Numbered from the stretch's first letter, positions 23,910 through 32,501 are shown. The stretch: DNA of 64,000 nucleotides from JARBUG01 sp035628915 (GCA_035628915.1 DASPIW010000044.1:79551-143550), one strand, 5' to 3'. Made by a program: numbers and translations. Notes: generated from the sequence alone by a model not told the origin.

Positions 23910-24368
23910 TTACAGCTCCGGCGGGGCGACCCCTTGCATGCGCATCAGCAGGAACAGCTGGCCGCGGTGATGGATTTCATGCTCCATCACATGATAGACG
24001 ACCCAGTTCATCGTCGCCCAGGGGAAGTCCGGGTAGGGCATGGCGAACTTGCGGTTCAACTGTGAGACCGGCGTGTCTCGGAGCCATTCCAGGGTCGTGC
24101 GGTGAATCAGGGCCCAGTACTCGATGAGCTGGTCCAGCTCCTCAAAGCGGTTCGTGTCCCACTTCGTCTCCCACGGCTCCTTGCGCAGGACGTTGCGCCA
24201 GATCCAGTGCCATTCGCAGTCGCACATATGGACGGCGAGGTCCCAGGCGCTGCGGTCGAAGCCCGGGGCCCTCCAATGCAGCTGCTCGGGCGTCAGCCGC
24301 CGAAGCGCCGCCAGGGTGATGGGGCGCAAATCCGTCTCCCAGTGCCGGTATACGTCGAAGGCGAGCAC
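23910..24368 (-). CDS. DinB-like metal-binding protein
   Basis: 152 residues, DinB four-helix fold, with His47, His130 and His134 (Y-H-V-M-E-H-E-I-H-H-R-G-Q) as metal ligands; that H-R-G-Q end is the strongest hallmark. GTG start after GGGGGGAAGCAC. It begins 12 bases after the AidB-like gene stop, so the two form an operon. Distinct from the DinB at 9452, with a different C-terminal motif. Function unknown. Confidence 0.8.
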   Translation of the reverse strand: MLAFDVYRHWETDLRPITLAALRRLTPEQLHWRAPGFDRSAWDLAVHMCDCEWHWIWRNVLRKEPWETKWDTNRFEELDQLIEYWALIHRTTLEWLRDTPVSQLNRKFAMPYPDFPWATMNWVVYHVMEHEIHHRGQLFLLMRMQGVAPPEL

Positions 24369-24380
24369 GTGCTTCCCCCC

Positions 24381-26045
24381 TTACGCCTGCTCCAGGAGTC
24401 CGTCCAACTCTTCCATGGCGGCCCGGTCCAGCATAGCGGCGGCGCCGGGGCGCTCAGGCATTAATCTGGCGACGTAGAGCCGTGCGATGGCCCGCTTGTG
24501 CTCGAACTCCTTGCCTTCTTCGAGCAAATAGGCGGCGGAAAGCAGGTCGGCCAGGTGGTTGAGCAGCCGGACGGCCTGCAGCTGGGCGAAGTCGCCGGAC
24601 TGAAGGGAGATGTGGTGCAGCAGTTCGGGCACCTTGCCGAGCCGCCCGTGAACGTACTCCACGGCCTGCTCGGCGTCGGGATAGGCGACGCCCTCCAGTT
24701 GGGCGCCAATCTCCGCCATCAGGTCCGCCGGGCCCTGCTTGGCGAGCATGCGCAGCAAATCCAGCGCCAGGATGTGCTCCGGCCCTTCCCAGACCGTCAG
24801 GACCTGGGCGTCCCGCAGCATGCGAGCCATGGGGTACTCCTCGATATAGCCGTTCCCGCCGAAGCTTTCGATGCCGGCCCGCGCCATCTGCAGGGCCTTG
24901 TCGCCGGCCCGCGCCTTGGCGATGGGGATCAGCAGCCGGGCGAGGGGCCGGCCCTGTTCGAAAGCGTCGGCGGCCCGGAAGGCCAGGGCTGTGATCGCCG
25001 CGAGGTCGATCAGCATGGAGAGCAGTTTGGCCCGCATGAGCGGCTGCTCAACCAGGGGCTTGCCGAAGGCAATCCGTTTTGAGGTGTAGATGACCGACTC
25101 CAGGAAGCACCGGCGGGCCAGGCCCGCTGAGCCGATGGCGTTGTACACCCGGGAGAGGTTGATCGCCTCCATCATCTGCTTGAAGCCGGTGCCGGGGCCG
25201 CTGATCTGATAGGCCGCGGCGCCCTCGAGCAGCACCTCGCCGCTGGCGACGGCGATGACGCCCAGCTTATCTTTCAGGCGGCGGATGCGGTAGCTGTTGC
25301 GGCGGCCGTCGGGCAGCGTGTGCGGGATGAGGTAGAGCCCCAGGCCGGCGGTGCCTGGCGCCGCCCCTTCGGGGCGCGCCAGGGCCAGGGCGACGGGCGC
25401 GTCGGCGTTGGAGGCGAACCACTTTTCGCCCGTGAGGCGCCAGGTGCCGTCATCCGCCTGGTGGGCCACGGTGGTGATGGCCCCCACGTCGGAGCCGCCG
25501 GTCTTCTCCGTCAGCCAGGTGGCGCCCTGGGTCAGTTTCGCCGGGTCCGTAGCCGTCAGGCCCGGCAGGTAGCGGTCGCGCAGGTCAGGCGGGGCGAAGC
25601 GGTCGACCACCAGGGCGCAGGCGCCGGTGAGCGCCACGGGGCAGTAGAACCCCGATTCCGCCATGGCGACCATGTAGCCCATGGCCCAGGTGACCGCCGG
25701 CGGCACGGGGCCGGGGGCGCCCGCCGGGGCGTGGTGGCGCCACGCCACAATGCCCGCGCCGAACACCTCGGCCACCGTCTGCAGGTAGCCGGGGTTGTAG
25801 AGGACTTTGGAGATCTCCTCCCCCTGGCGGTCGTAGGCGACCAGCCGGGGCCGGCCTTCGGGCTTATCCGTGTAGTCGGCCCGGGGCGATACTTTGGTGC
25901 CGCACAGTCCGCCGAAGCGGCTCAAGTGCGGCTGGACCCATTCCATCATCTCCGGCGTGCAGTAGCGGGCGACGGTCGCCTGCAGGTTCGGATCCGTCTC
26001 CCACCAGTTCAAGCCTTCCCCCTGCTCATAGGCCGCGAAACGCAT
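24381..26045 (-). CDS. AidB-like acyl-CoA dehydrogenase family protein
   Basis: About 554 residues, longer than ordinary acyl-CoA dehydrogenases (about 380) and matching the AidB subgroup: N-terminal extension with N-W-W-E-T-D-P-N-L, the T-E-K-T-G-G-S-D-V-G motif, R-x-x-x-G-K-P-L and the C-terminal W-E-G-P-E-H-I-L-A-L-D block. AidB is a flavoprotein tied to alkylation stress in E. coli; other members act as dehydrogenases. I start at 26045, after GGGGGGAG. Operon with the DinB gene. Confidence 0.85.
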   Translation of the reverse strand: MRFAAYEQGEGLNWWETDPNLQATVARYCTPEMMEWVQPHLSRFGGLCGTKVSPRADYTDKPEGRPRLVAYDRQGEEISKVLYNPGYLQTVAEVFGAGIVAWRHHAPAGAPGPVPPAVTWAMGYMVAMAESGFYCPVALTGACALVVDRFAPPDLRDRYLPGLTATDPAKLTQGATWLTEKTGGSDVGAITTVAHQADDGTWRLTGEKWFASNADAPVALALARPEGAAPGTAGLGLYLIPHTLPDGRRNSYRIRRLKDKLGVIAVASGEVLLEGAAAYQISGPGTGFKQMMEAINLSRVYNAIGSAGLARRCFLESVIYTSKRIAFGKPLVEQPLMRAKLLSMLIDLAAITALAFRAADAFEQGRPLARLLIPIAKARAGDKALQMARAGIESFGGNGYIEEYPMARMLRDAQVLTVWEGPEHILALDLLRMLAKQGPADLMAEIGAQLEGVAYPDAEQAVEYVHGRLGKVPELLHHISLQSGDFAQLQAVRLLNHLADLLSAAYLLEEGKEFEHKRAIARLYVARLMPERPGAAAMLDRAAMEELDGLLEQA

Positions 26046-26142
26046 CCCACTCCCCCCTATTTCCAAGAACCCTCACTGTCTATATGAGAAGTTTCTCGGA
26101 AATACGTCAATTCCCTGCTGCCGGCACCCGCAGAACGGCACG

Positions 26143-26170
26143 ACCCCCGCCACGCACCGTGGCGGGGGCC
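26143..26170 (-). terminator. Hairpin terminator
   Basis: Twelve-pair stem of CCCCCGCCACG against CGTGGCGGGGG about 100 bases past the sensor kinase stop. No T-run, so confidence is moderate. Confidence 0.5.
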
Positions 26171-26272
26171 TGCAGCTTGTGTCAGTGTCAGTTCAGGAGG
26201 TGTATGCTCCTGGCCGGCGCGTCCCCTCGGGCCGGTTTCAGAGATACCACCTGCCACGGGTTATCCTCCTGC

Positions 26273-27184
26273 TCAGCCCCGGACGTCGACCATCGGCAGC
26301 TTAACCGTAATGAAGAGCCTCTGCCCATCTTTTTCGGCGCTGATCACACCGCCCATACCCTCGACAAGCCTGCGAGAAATGTAGAGCCCCAGGCCCATGC
26401 CCTGGCTGCGGCGGCTCTGGTCGGCGGTATGAAAGCGGTCAAAAATGCGGTCAACGTCACTTGGCAGCGGCACCTCGGTATCATTGCCAACCTTCACGGC
26501 ATGGAAGGCGCCTTCCGCAATAAACGAGATGGAGACAGTCCCATGCGCGTACCGCAGCAGATTTTGAATCAGGTTATGCAGCACCCGCTGCAAGGCCAGT
26601 GGATCGGCACGGACAAGCGGCGGTTGCGCGGCGTCCTGTATGTCAAGCTCAATGTTTTTCCGCCCGAAGTCCTCGTGAAACCTGAGAAAACACTCGCAGA
26701 CGGCGTGTTCCAAATGCAGGCTTTCAGAAGCGTAGCTATGATCGTCAAGCTCGAGGCGCGACAGTTCGTAGAAGCTTTCGGTCATATCCTGAAGCACCCT
26801 GACGGAATCCAAAATAACGTTGAGATACTCCGCCTGCTTCTCCGGCGACGGCGCCTTCTTGAGGAGCTGCAGATAGCCCGCCAGGGACGTGAGCGGCGTG
26901 CGCAGGTCGTGGGACAGGGCGGATATGGACAGCTTGATATTCCGCTCCATCTCCCCGACGCGCCTTAGCTGACTTTCATAACCGTCTACCATGCGGTTGA
27001 TCTCCAGGACGGCCTTCGCCAACGCACGATCGTTCTCTTCCAAATAGAGCCGCCTGCCATGGCATGCGTGTTCGCCGAGTTCCCCGATCTGTGCAGCCAG
27101 CCGCTCGATTTCCCGCCGCACGAGATAGAACCGAACGGCGAAAAACAAGCACATGGAGGCCAATCCGCCGACCAGCCAATACAT
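26273..27184 (-). CDS. Sensor histidine kinase
   Basis: 303 residues. One N-terminal membrane helix (3-22) and no sizeable external domain, a linker, then HisKA with phospho-acceptor His92 in A-L-S-H-D-L-R-T-P-L-T-S and an HATPase with N-L-I-Q-N-L-L-R-Y-A and G-M-G-L-G-L-Y-I-S-R-R. Small intramembrane-sensing kinases like this usually monitor transporters for peptide antibiotics. It follows its response regulator by 12 bases, at the end of an ABC transporter operon, so sensing through the transporter is plausible. Confidence 0.9.
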   Translation of the reverse strand: MYWLVGGLASMCLFFAVRFYLVRREIERLAAQIGELGEHACHGRRLYLEENDRALAKAVLEINRMVDGYESQLRRVGEMERNIKLSISALSHDLRTPLTSLAGYLQLLKKAPSPEKQAEYLNVILDSVRVLQDMTESFYELSRLELDDHSYASESLHLEHAVCECFLRFHEDFGRKNIELDIQDAAQPPLVRADPLALQRVLHNLIQNLLRYAHGTVSISFIAEGAFHAVKVGNDTEVPLPSDVDRIFDRFHTADQSRRSQGMGLGLYISRRLVEGMGGVISAEKDGQRLFITVKLPMVDVRG

Positions 27185-27195
27185 GCCGCCGCCCC

Positions 27196-27897
27196 CTATT
27201 CCGCGAGCCGGAAGCCCACGCCCCAGATTGTCTTGATATGCTTATGGGGCGATGCGGCGCTTAGCTTTGCCCGCAGATTGCTCACGTGCACACCGATGGT
27301 CTTTTCATCGCCCAGGGACTTCTCGTTCCAGATGCTTTCGTAGATGTTCATGCGGCTGAAAACCTTGTGCGGGTGGCGCAAGAACAGCTCCAGAATCTCA
27401 AATTCCCGCTGCGTCAGCTGAATCGCTTCACCGCCGACCGTTACTTCATGCGTCTCCAGATTCATATGGATGTCGAGAAAATGGAGGGTTTTTGCGGACT
27501 CGCTATTGGTATATACGGTAAACCGCCGAAGCTGCGCCGCAACCCGGGCCAGCAGTTCGTCAATGTCAAAGGGCTTGGTCATATAATCGTCCGCACCCTT
27601 GGAAAGCAAGTCCAGCTTGCTTTCCTTCTCCATTTTCGCGGACAGCACAATGACCGGCATGTACTCCCGTTTGCGCAGTTCGGCAAGCACATCTTCGCCG
27701 GTCTTCCCCGGCAGCATCAGGTCAAGAATCACGCACTTCCATGACTTCGTGGGCAGCACCATCATGGCCTCGCTGCCGGAATACGCGCTTTGGGGGCGGT
27801 AGCCCGCCCCGGTAAGCGCCTCACACAAAAGGCTGTTGATGGACGGATCATCTTCAATCACGAGGATCGGCTCGTCCATCTCAGACTCCACCACCAT
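27196..27897 (-). CDS. OmpR/PhoB-family response regulator
   Basis: About 233 residues from ATG 27897, two bases after the permease stop; an ATG at 27879, with GGAG six bases before it, is equally possible and gives the more usual N-terminus. Receiver domain with E-D-D pocket, phospho-acceptor Asp59 in V-I-L-D-L-M-L-P and Lys in D-Y-M-T-K-P-F; winged-helix C-terminus with T-Q-R-E-F-E-I-L-E and V-S-N-L-R-A-K-L. It probably controls its own ABC operon. Confidence 0.9.
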   Translation of the reverse strand: MVVESEMDEPILVIEDDPSINSLLCEALTGAGYRPQSAYSGSEAMMVLPTKSWKCVILDLMLPGKTGEDVLAELRKREYMPVIVLSAKMEKESKLDLLSKGADDYMTKPFDIDELLARVAAQLRRFTVYTNSESAKTLHFLDIHMNLETHEVTVGGEAIQLTQREFEILELFLRHPHKVFSRMNIYESIWNEKSLGDEKTIGVHVSNLRAKLSAASPHKHIKTIWGVGFRLAE

Positions 27898-27899
27898 TG

Positions 27900-28664
27900 T
27901 CACTTTACCTCTGACCGCTTGAAGAGTGCGCAACCAACGACAGTAGGTACCACCAGGTACGCCAGGCTGACGATAATCCCTTGCCTGATGAATGCAGGGT
28001 CGAGGTTCAACGTCTGCTTCACGGGGTGATAGAAGCGCTGGATATAATACGACGGGAAATACTCAGCCGCAAAGGCAAGCACCCTGCCCGGATAGCTCTC
28101 GAAAAAGTGCATGACAACAAGTTCGCCAATCAACCATCCGATACCCAGCAAGATGGTCATTCCCGGATTCTTGCCCAGGAAGGCGAACAGGCAATACAGT
28201 GATGCCAACGTCAAGTGAAAGAACAGTTGCATGAAAAAATTCCATGAGGAGAAACGCAAGTATTCGCCTACGGGCATATCGCCAAAGCCGAATGCGACAG
28301 TATACCCTACCGTCTTCACAATAGTGACAGTTGCGTAGATGGCGGTAACGGCAATGCACGCGGCAATCAGTTTGGACAGGAATACATGCGTTCTGTTCTT
28401 GCCAAGGGCAAGGACGTTCCGCAGGGTGGAGGTTTGGAAGTCCGCGGCAACAAAGAACCCCACAAAAGCCACAATCCAGATGGCAAGGAAGGCGGAGCCA
28501 TCAGCTACCATGGCAACAGCCCTTTGACCCAGAACCGGGGTCTTTTCCACGGCGTAGGCACCCTGGACTTCCAGCAGTGATTGCGCCGTGACGCCGGTGA
28601 GAATCCATGCCAGCAGCTTGCTATGAATTATCTTATACCATTCCGAGGAAATCAACGTTGTCAT
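27900..28664 (-). CDS. ABC-2 type transporter permease
   Basis: 254 residues with about six hydrophobic helices and an N-terminal S-E-W-Y-K-I-I-H-S-K start typical of bacitracin/lantibiotic-immunity permeases (BcrB, LanE/G type). It follows the ATPase gene with a three-base gap and a GGAGGGG ribosome site. The transporter would extrude a peptide or lipid-targeting antibiotic, by analogy; the ligand is not evident from the sequence. Confidence 0.85.
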   Translation of the reverse strand: MTTLISSEWYKIIHSKLLAWILTGVTAQSLLEVQGAYAVEKTPVLGQRAVAMVADGSAFLAIWIVAFVGFFVAADFQTSTLRNVLALGKNRTHVFLSKLIAACIAVTAIYATVTIVKTVGYTVAFGFGDMPVGEYLRFSSWNFFMQLFFHLTLASLYCLFAFLGKNPGMTILLGIGWLIGELVVMHFFESYPGRVLAFAAEYFPSYYIQRFYHPVKQTLNLDPAFIRQGIIVSLAYLVVPTVVGCALFKRSEVK

Positions 28665-28667
28665 GGT

Positions 28668-29582
28668 CTACACCCCTCCGGTCAAGCTCACGAAGTACTC
28701 TTCCAGCCGTTGTTCCGAGACACCGATGCTTTCCACGACTATGCCATGTGTGACAAGCAGCGTGTTCATCTCGCCGGTCCGGCCGATCTGCTCGCGAACC
28801 CATAGTTCGTTGGCCGATACCGCCTGGCAGTCTTTCACGCCGAAGTGTTCTTTCAGCAGCGCCATGGCCCGGGCAGCATCCTTTGCAGTGATTCTGATGT
28901 GCTGCCGGGTCTCCAGCGCCAGTTCCGCTGCGGAAAGCTGTTTGACCAGCCTCCCCCGGTGAATGATCCCGTAATGGGTGGCAACCTGCGCCAGCTCATC
29001 GAGCAAGTGGCTCGATACGAGCAAGGTAAGCCCTCTTTCCTGGGCGAGGCGGCGCATTAACTCCCGCATCTCGATGATGCCCTTTGGGTCCAGGCCGTTA
29101 ACCGGTTCATCCAGGATGAGAAACTCCGGGTTCGTAATCAGGGCGGTTGCCAGCGCCAGTCGCTGCTTCATGCCCAGCGAAAAGTTCTTGGCTTTCTTTT
29201 TGCCCGTATCGGCCAGTCCCACCACTTCGAGCGTCTTTATGATGGCGCCTTTATCGGGAACGCCGCCGATGATGCGCTGGATCTCCAGATTCTCTTCGGC
29301 GGTCAGGTTGGGATAGAGGGCCGGCGTTTCGATCGATTGGCCGATGCGCCGCCTGGCGCGCTGCAGGGCGCCCTCGCCGGTCTGCCCGAACAATTCCACC
29401 TCGCCGCTGGTCAGTGGCGTCAGCCCGGTGACAGCCCGCATGAACGTGGTCTTGCCCGCACCGTTGAGGCCGATCAGCCCGTAAATCTGGCCCCGCTTGA
29501 TTTCTACGCTCACGTTATCAATTGCGTAAGCGTCGCCGTATCTCTTGCTGAGGTTTCTGGTGCGCAGTACATATTCGCTCAT
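28668..29582 (-). CDS. ABC transporter ATP-binding protein (BcrA/lantibiotic immunity type)
   Basis: 304 residues from ATG 29582, fixed by AAGGAG nine bases upstream; the open frame to 29741 crosses a terminator and is not used. Walker A G-L-N-G-A-G-K-T-T, signature F-S-L-G-M-K-Q-R, Walker B F-L-I-L-D-E-P and H-loop S-S-H-L-L are all present. The C-terminal 80-residue extension is typical of BcrA-like ATPases. First gene of the ABC/two-component operon. The operon's GC content looks lower than its neighbours, suggesting transfer. Confidence 0.9.
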   Translation of the reverse strand: MSEYVLRTRNLSKRYGDAYAIDNVSVEIKRGQIYGLIGLNGAGKTTFMRAVTGLTPLTSGEVELFGQTGEGALQRARRRIGQSIETPALYPNLTAEENLEIQRIIGGVPDKGAIIKTLEVVGLADTGKKKAKNFSLGMKQRLALATALITNPEFLILDEPVNGLDPKGIIEMRELMRRLAQERGLTLLVSSHLLDELAQVATHYGIIHRGRLVKQLSAAELALETRQHIRITAKDAARAMALLKEHFGVKDCQAVSANELWVREQIGRTGEMNTLLVTHGIVVESIGVSEQRLEEYFVSLTGGV

Positions 29583-29675
29583 ACAGCTTCTCCTTACGGT
29601 TTCGTATGAGCCTAGTATGAAGCGCAAAGGGCAAGAAAGACGATGGGCAAATCCAAAGAAAACGTAAAGATAGCA

Positions 29676-29716
29676 GAAGCCTGCACCCCCGTGCCAACGG
29701 GTGATGCAGGCTTCTT
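29676..29716 (-). terminator. Intrinsic terminator after lipoprotein gene
   Basis: GAAGCCTGCACC pairs with GGTG-TGCAGGCTTC (29676-29687 with 29700-29714). It lies 13 bases past the end of the frameshifted lipoprotein and insulates the ABC operon. Confidence 0.75.
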
Positions 29717-29728
29717 CGCGATGCGCCA

Positions 29729-30432
29729 TCAAGTGGTCCACTGACCGTGAATGATGCCGACCAGGAACCAGGCGTTTCCCAACCGCTCGTAAACAAGGCG
29801 CAGGGACCGCCAGTCCATGCCGCCGTACTTGGCCTCAAACCCCGGGAAGTGGAACTCGACCATGAAGCCGTCGGGATAGGCTGCCCGCCAGTTGTCCGTC
29901 ATCGTGCCCTTTCCGATCGACTCGTTCCAGCCCATCTGCGGGGCGTTGGCGAAGTCAACATCGTAGACGAAGCGGTCAAAGTAGTCCCGGAACCCCAGGT
30001 TGATGGGCTCCCCGCTGCCGGCATGCGTGCCCCACAGGTACAGCCGCTTGTTTTCCCAGGCGCTCCGGAATTCTCTGAGTGGAAGACCAGGTCTTTTTCC
30101 ACGTTAACGTAGGGGTACGGGCTGAAGCGGATGCCCTTGTGCGGATGGGACATGGCCATCAGCTTGCCCATGTCCCGGGCTTTGAGCGCTTGAATCGCTT
30201 CTTGAGACCAAACCCCCAGCACTTTCTCGACTTCGGCGGGGGTCTTGGGGAGCGGCGGGGGCTCCTTGGCGGGCTGCTCGGGCTCGGCGGCGGGAGTCTG
30301 AGGCTCGGGGGCGGGCCCCTCGCTCGGCGCGGGCGCCGGGGCGCCGCCCTGGGGGGCTGGGGCAGGGGCGGGCTTGCCCGCCGCACACCCGGCAACCAGT
30401 ACCGCAGCCAGGAGCCATGCAAACCGTCGCAT
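29729..30432 (-). pseudogene. Lipoprotein of unknown function, frameshifted
   Basis: An N-terminal lipoprotein signal (lipobox L-V-A-G-C, Cys16) after GGAGGTGA, a Pro/Ala/Glu linker to residue 65, then a folded domain. The frame breaks near 30066-30082: after V-F-H-S the sequence continues sensibly only in the next frame as R-E-F-R-S-A-W-E-N-K-R-L-Y-L-W and runs to the stop at 29729 (I-I-H-G-Q-W-T-T). A single-base loss in the run CACTCAGAGAATTCC explains it. Either a real pseudogene or a sequencing error. Intact it would be about 233 residues on the outer face of the membrane. Confidence 0.75.
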
Positions 30433-30503
30433 CCAGCTCACCTCCAAATCTCTAATCTGTTGGACTGATGGGCGACAACTTCAGTTTCACCAAAATGAAA
30501 AAA

Positions 30504-30526
30504 GAGACGGCAGCGACTGCCGTCTC
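30504..30526 (-). terminator. Intrinsic terminator after ferredoxin 1
   Basis: Perfect ten-pair stem GAGACGGCAG/CTGCCGTCTC followed on the minus strand by TTTTTTC, 18 bases beyond the stop. Very strong. Confidence 0.92.
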
Positions 30527-30543
30527 TCCGGAGCGTTTGTGCC

Positions 30544-30831
30544 TTACTGAGGCCGCTTCCAGGCGCCGGTGTTCTCGGGGGCCTTGCCCGGGTGCAGGGC
30601 ATTGAACTTGGCGAGCAGCTGCTCGACGGTCTCGGCGTTCTCCTCGTCGGGAACGATGGACTCCGTCGGGCAGACGCCCTGGCACTGGGATTCGCCATAG
30701 ACGCCGTAGCACTCGGTGCACTTCTCGGTGTCGACGACGTAGGTGGAGTCGCCCGCGCTGATCGCTTCGTTCGGGCACTCGGATTCGCAGGCGCCGCAGG
30801 AGATACAGGTGTCAATGATCTTAACGGCCAT
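30544..30831 (-). CDS. 2[4Fe-4S] ferredoxin (Allochromatium type), copy 1
   Basis: Electron carrier of 95 residues. Cluster 1 ligands Cys9, Cys12, Cys15 with Cys19 of the second set; the second motif is C-T-E-C-(8)-C-Q-G-V-C, the eight-residue insertion and C-terminal helix that mark Alvin-type low-potential ferredoxins. AGGAGG precedes the ATG. Copy 2, 150 bases upstream on the same strand, is about three quarters identical; each has its own terminator. Confidence 0.93.
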   Translation of the reverse strand: MAVKIIDTCISCGACESECPNEAISAGDSTYVVDTEKCTECYGVYGESQCQGVCPTESIVPDEENAETVEQLLAKFNALHPGKAPENTGAWKRPQ

Positions 30832-30935
30832 GGTAGAGAGTCCTCCTTACAGTAGCAAGTTGTATATAAGACTAGGGACAGCTTGTAGTTGAGGAAGTAG
30901 TCCGTATGTGCTATGACCGTCAGATCAAAAGAAAG

Positions 30936-30958
30936 GAGACGGCGGGCAATGCCGTCTC
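30936..30958 (-). terminator. Intrinsic terminator after ferredoxin 2
   Basis: Eight-pair stem GAGACGGC/GCCGTCTC followed by CTTTCTTTTG on the minus strand. The stem sequence is shared with the ferredoxin 1 terminator, so the duplication included it. Confidence 0.85.
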
Positions 30959-30980
30959 AGAGGCACATTCACTTGGAGAA

Positions 30981-31265
30981 CTAAGGCTTCTTCCAGCCCT
31001 GGGTGTTCTTCAGCTCGCCGCCGGGATGCAGGGCGTTGAACTTGGCCACCAGGGTCTCGATGGTGTCCTCGTTTTCCTCGTCCGGAACGATGGACTCAAC
31101 CGGGCAAACCGCGATGCACTGCGACTCGCCGTAGAAACCATAGCACTCCGTGCACTTAACCGGGTCAATCACGTAAATGGAATCGCCGGGGCTGATGGCT
31201 TCGTTCGGGCACTCGGGCTCGCACGCGCCGCAGGAGATGCAGGTATCAATGATCTTGACGGCCAC
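30981..31265 (-). CDS. 2[4Fe-4S] ferredoxin (Allochromatium type), copy 2
   Basis: 94 residues, same architecture as copy 1: C-I-S-C-G-A-C-E-P-E-C-P then C-T-E-C-(8)-C-I-A-V-C-P. GTG start after AAGGAGG. It sits just downstream of a MoaD-like gene and the remains of an aldehyde:ferredoxin oxidoreductase, an enzyme class that reduces ferredoxin, which fits its presence here. Duplicated as copy 1 with terminator. Confidence 0.93.
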   Translation of the reverse strand: MAVKIIDTCISCGACEPECPNEAISPGDSIYVIDPVKCTECYGFYGESQCIAVCPVESIVPDEENEDTIETLVAKFNALHPGGELKNTQGWKKP

Positions 31266-31372
31266 GGAAGACTTCCTCCTTTAAGCGGTAAAGCGTATTC
31301 GCCAGCACGGGGAGCCGGCACAATTTACACGCAACGCGAAAAGTTGGCGGGACGGACCCTCAACCGAATACT

Positions 31373-31402
31373 AGCATACCCATCTAAAACCGCACCCGTC
31401 AA
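31373..31402 (-). promoter_or_regulatory. Promoter of ferredoxin 2
   Basis: TTGACG (31402-31397) and TATGCT (31378-31373) with 18 bases between, on the minus strand, 108 bases before the ferredoxin start. Confidence 0.55.
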
Positions 31403-31438
31403 GCACTTCGAGAACATTTGTAACGCTGAGATTGATTC

Positions 31439-31672
31439 TCAGCCACCTTCGGATTGGCGGAGAATTGCCACTTCGTCACCGTCGGCGAGCACCGCTTCCT
31501 CCTTGGCATGGCGCCCGTTGACCAGTACGGCAAGTTCAGGCTCCCCGATAGCCAGAGCCGACCGTAAGTCGGCCACGGTCGTGCCGGCGGCGATCGCTTC
31601 ATCACCCCGCCAGATGCGCTGCCCCCGGAAGGGCAAGTAGACTTCCAGCCGGATGATCAGTCGCTCTCCCAT
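31439..31672 (-). CDS. MoaD/ThiS-like small sulfur-carrier protein
   Basis: 77 residues with the ubiquitin-like fold of MoaD: L-E-V-Y-L-P-F start, V-A-D-L-R-S-A-L helix, L-A-V-L-V-N-G strand and the C-terminal D-G-D-E-V-A-I-L ending in a Gly-Gly tail, the site of thiocarboxylation. MoaD-like genes are commonly found after aldehyde:ferredoxin oxidoreductase genes to serve the pterin cofactor. Its ATG lies inside the remnant of that gene's 3' end, which supports an old operon. Confidence 0.85.
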   Translation of the reverse strand: MGERLIIRLEVYLPFRGQRIWRGDEAIAAGTTVADLRSALAIGEPELAVLVNGRHAKEEAVLADGDEVAILRQSEGG

Positions 31673-31876
31673 ATGTGATCCAGCTCCTCGTCCGGGATTT
31701 CAAACGGGCGCCAAGACGAGCTTGTTGTTCGGGCCGCGAGCATCGCAGGTCGGATCCACTTCGTCACAAAGAATGCGGGATGTCAGCGCCCGGCCCCCCA
31801 GCAGCCCGTATGCGGGCGGCAGGGGCTCGAGCCGGTGCGTCAGATCTCCCATATGGATGCGCAGCATCATCTCCAT
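31657..31876 (-). pseudogene. Internally deleted aldehyde:ferredoxin oxidoreductase
   Basis: AAGGAGG and an ATG at 31876 open a frame that matches the N-terminus of tungsten AORs: L-L-G-G-R-A-L-T-S-R-I-L-C-D-E-V-D-P and G-P-N-N-K-L-V-L-A. It then hits a stop at 31700. Shifted by one frame, the next bases read F-E-I-P-D-E-E-L-D-H-I-W-E-S-D-stop, like a genuine AOR C-terminus that overlaps the MoaD start. So about 540 middle codons have been lost while both ends and the neighbours remain. The product cannot be active. Confidence 0.7.
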
Positions 31877-31995
31877 GTGGCAGGCCCTCCTTACGCCGAC
31901 ACCAATTCGATTTCCGGAGCCGCTGCTCCTGCGCATGGAACTCTCTACCCGAGGGGGAAGGTAGATTGACGAACCAGGATGGAGGGAAGAACCGG

Positions 31996-32457
31996 ATGGC
32001 CCAGACTCTGACCGCTCCGACCGTGCTGTCGCAGGAGTTGGCCGCCTTTCTGCAGGGGCCGCAGTTGGTGTTGGTGACCACGCTGGATGCAGACAGCAAG
32101 TGGCCCACGAACAACCTGATTACGTGGGTTTTCGCCAAAGATGAGTCGACCATTCGCCTCTGCGCCGATGCCAAAGGGCGGGTGATCAACAATGTCCGCG
32201 CCGATGACCGCGTGCTGCTGACGGTGATGACGGGTGGCGCCTGCCACACCATTGAGGGGAACGCACGCGTCATCAAGGAAGAGCTTGAAGGCGTTTCGCT
32301 GAAACTTGCCTGCGCCGCAGTGAAAGTCCGGGCCGTCCGGGACGTCACGTTCTGGGGCGGGAAGATCACCGCCGAGCCCCAGTACGACGTTACGTACGAC
32401 AAGGCGCTCAAGGAGAAGCTGGACAGCAGCGTCTTCGCCGCCATGCAGAGCCTGTAA
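31996..32457 (+). CDS. Pyridoxamine 5'-phosphate oxidase-like flavin-binding protein
   Basis: 153 residues of the split-barrel flavoprotein family (V-L-V-T-T-L-D-A-D, N-N-L-I-T-W-V, V-L-L-T-V-M). Such proteins bind FMN or F420 and often act as reductases or sensors; no specific substrate can be called. ATG at 31996 after GGAGGGAAG. Divergent from the AOR remnant, with a terminator after it. Confidence 0.75.
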   Translation: MAQTLTAPTVLSQELAAFLQGPQLVLVTTLDADSKWPTNNLITWVFAKDESTIRLCADAKGRVINNVRADDRVLLTVMTGGACHTIEGNARVIKEELEGVSLKLACAAVKVRAVRDVTFWGGKITAEPQYDVTYDKALKEKLDSSVFAAMQSL

Positions 32458-32501
32458 GGGGGCTACAACACGGTTGCCGTAGAGATGACATGACTGGCAT
32501 C

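Noticed and set aside
29582..29741. N-terminal extension of the ABC ATPase
   Set aside because: It would run back into a terminator hairpin, and the ATG at 29582 has an ideal ribosome site.
31700..31702. TGA in the AOR fragment as selenocysteine
   Set aside because: Sequence after it in the same frame is not AOR-like; the C-terminal remnant is in another frame.
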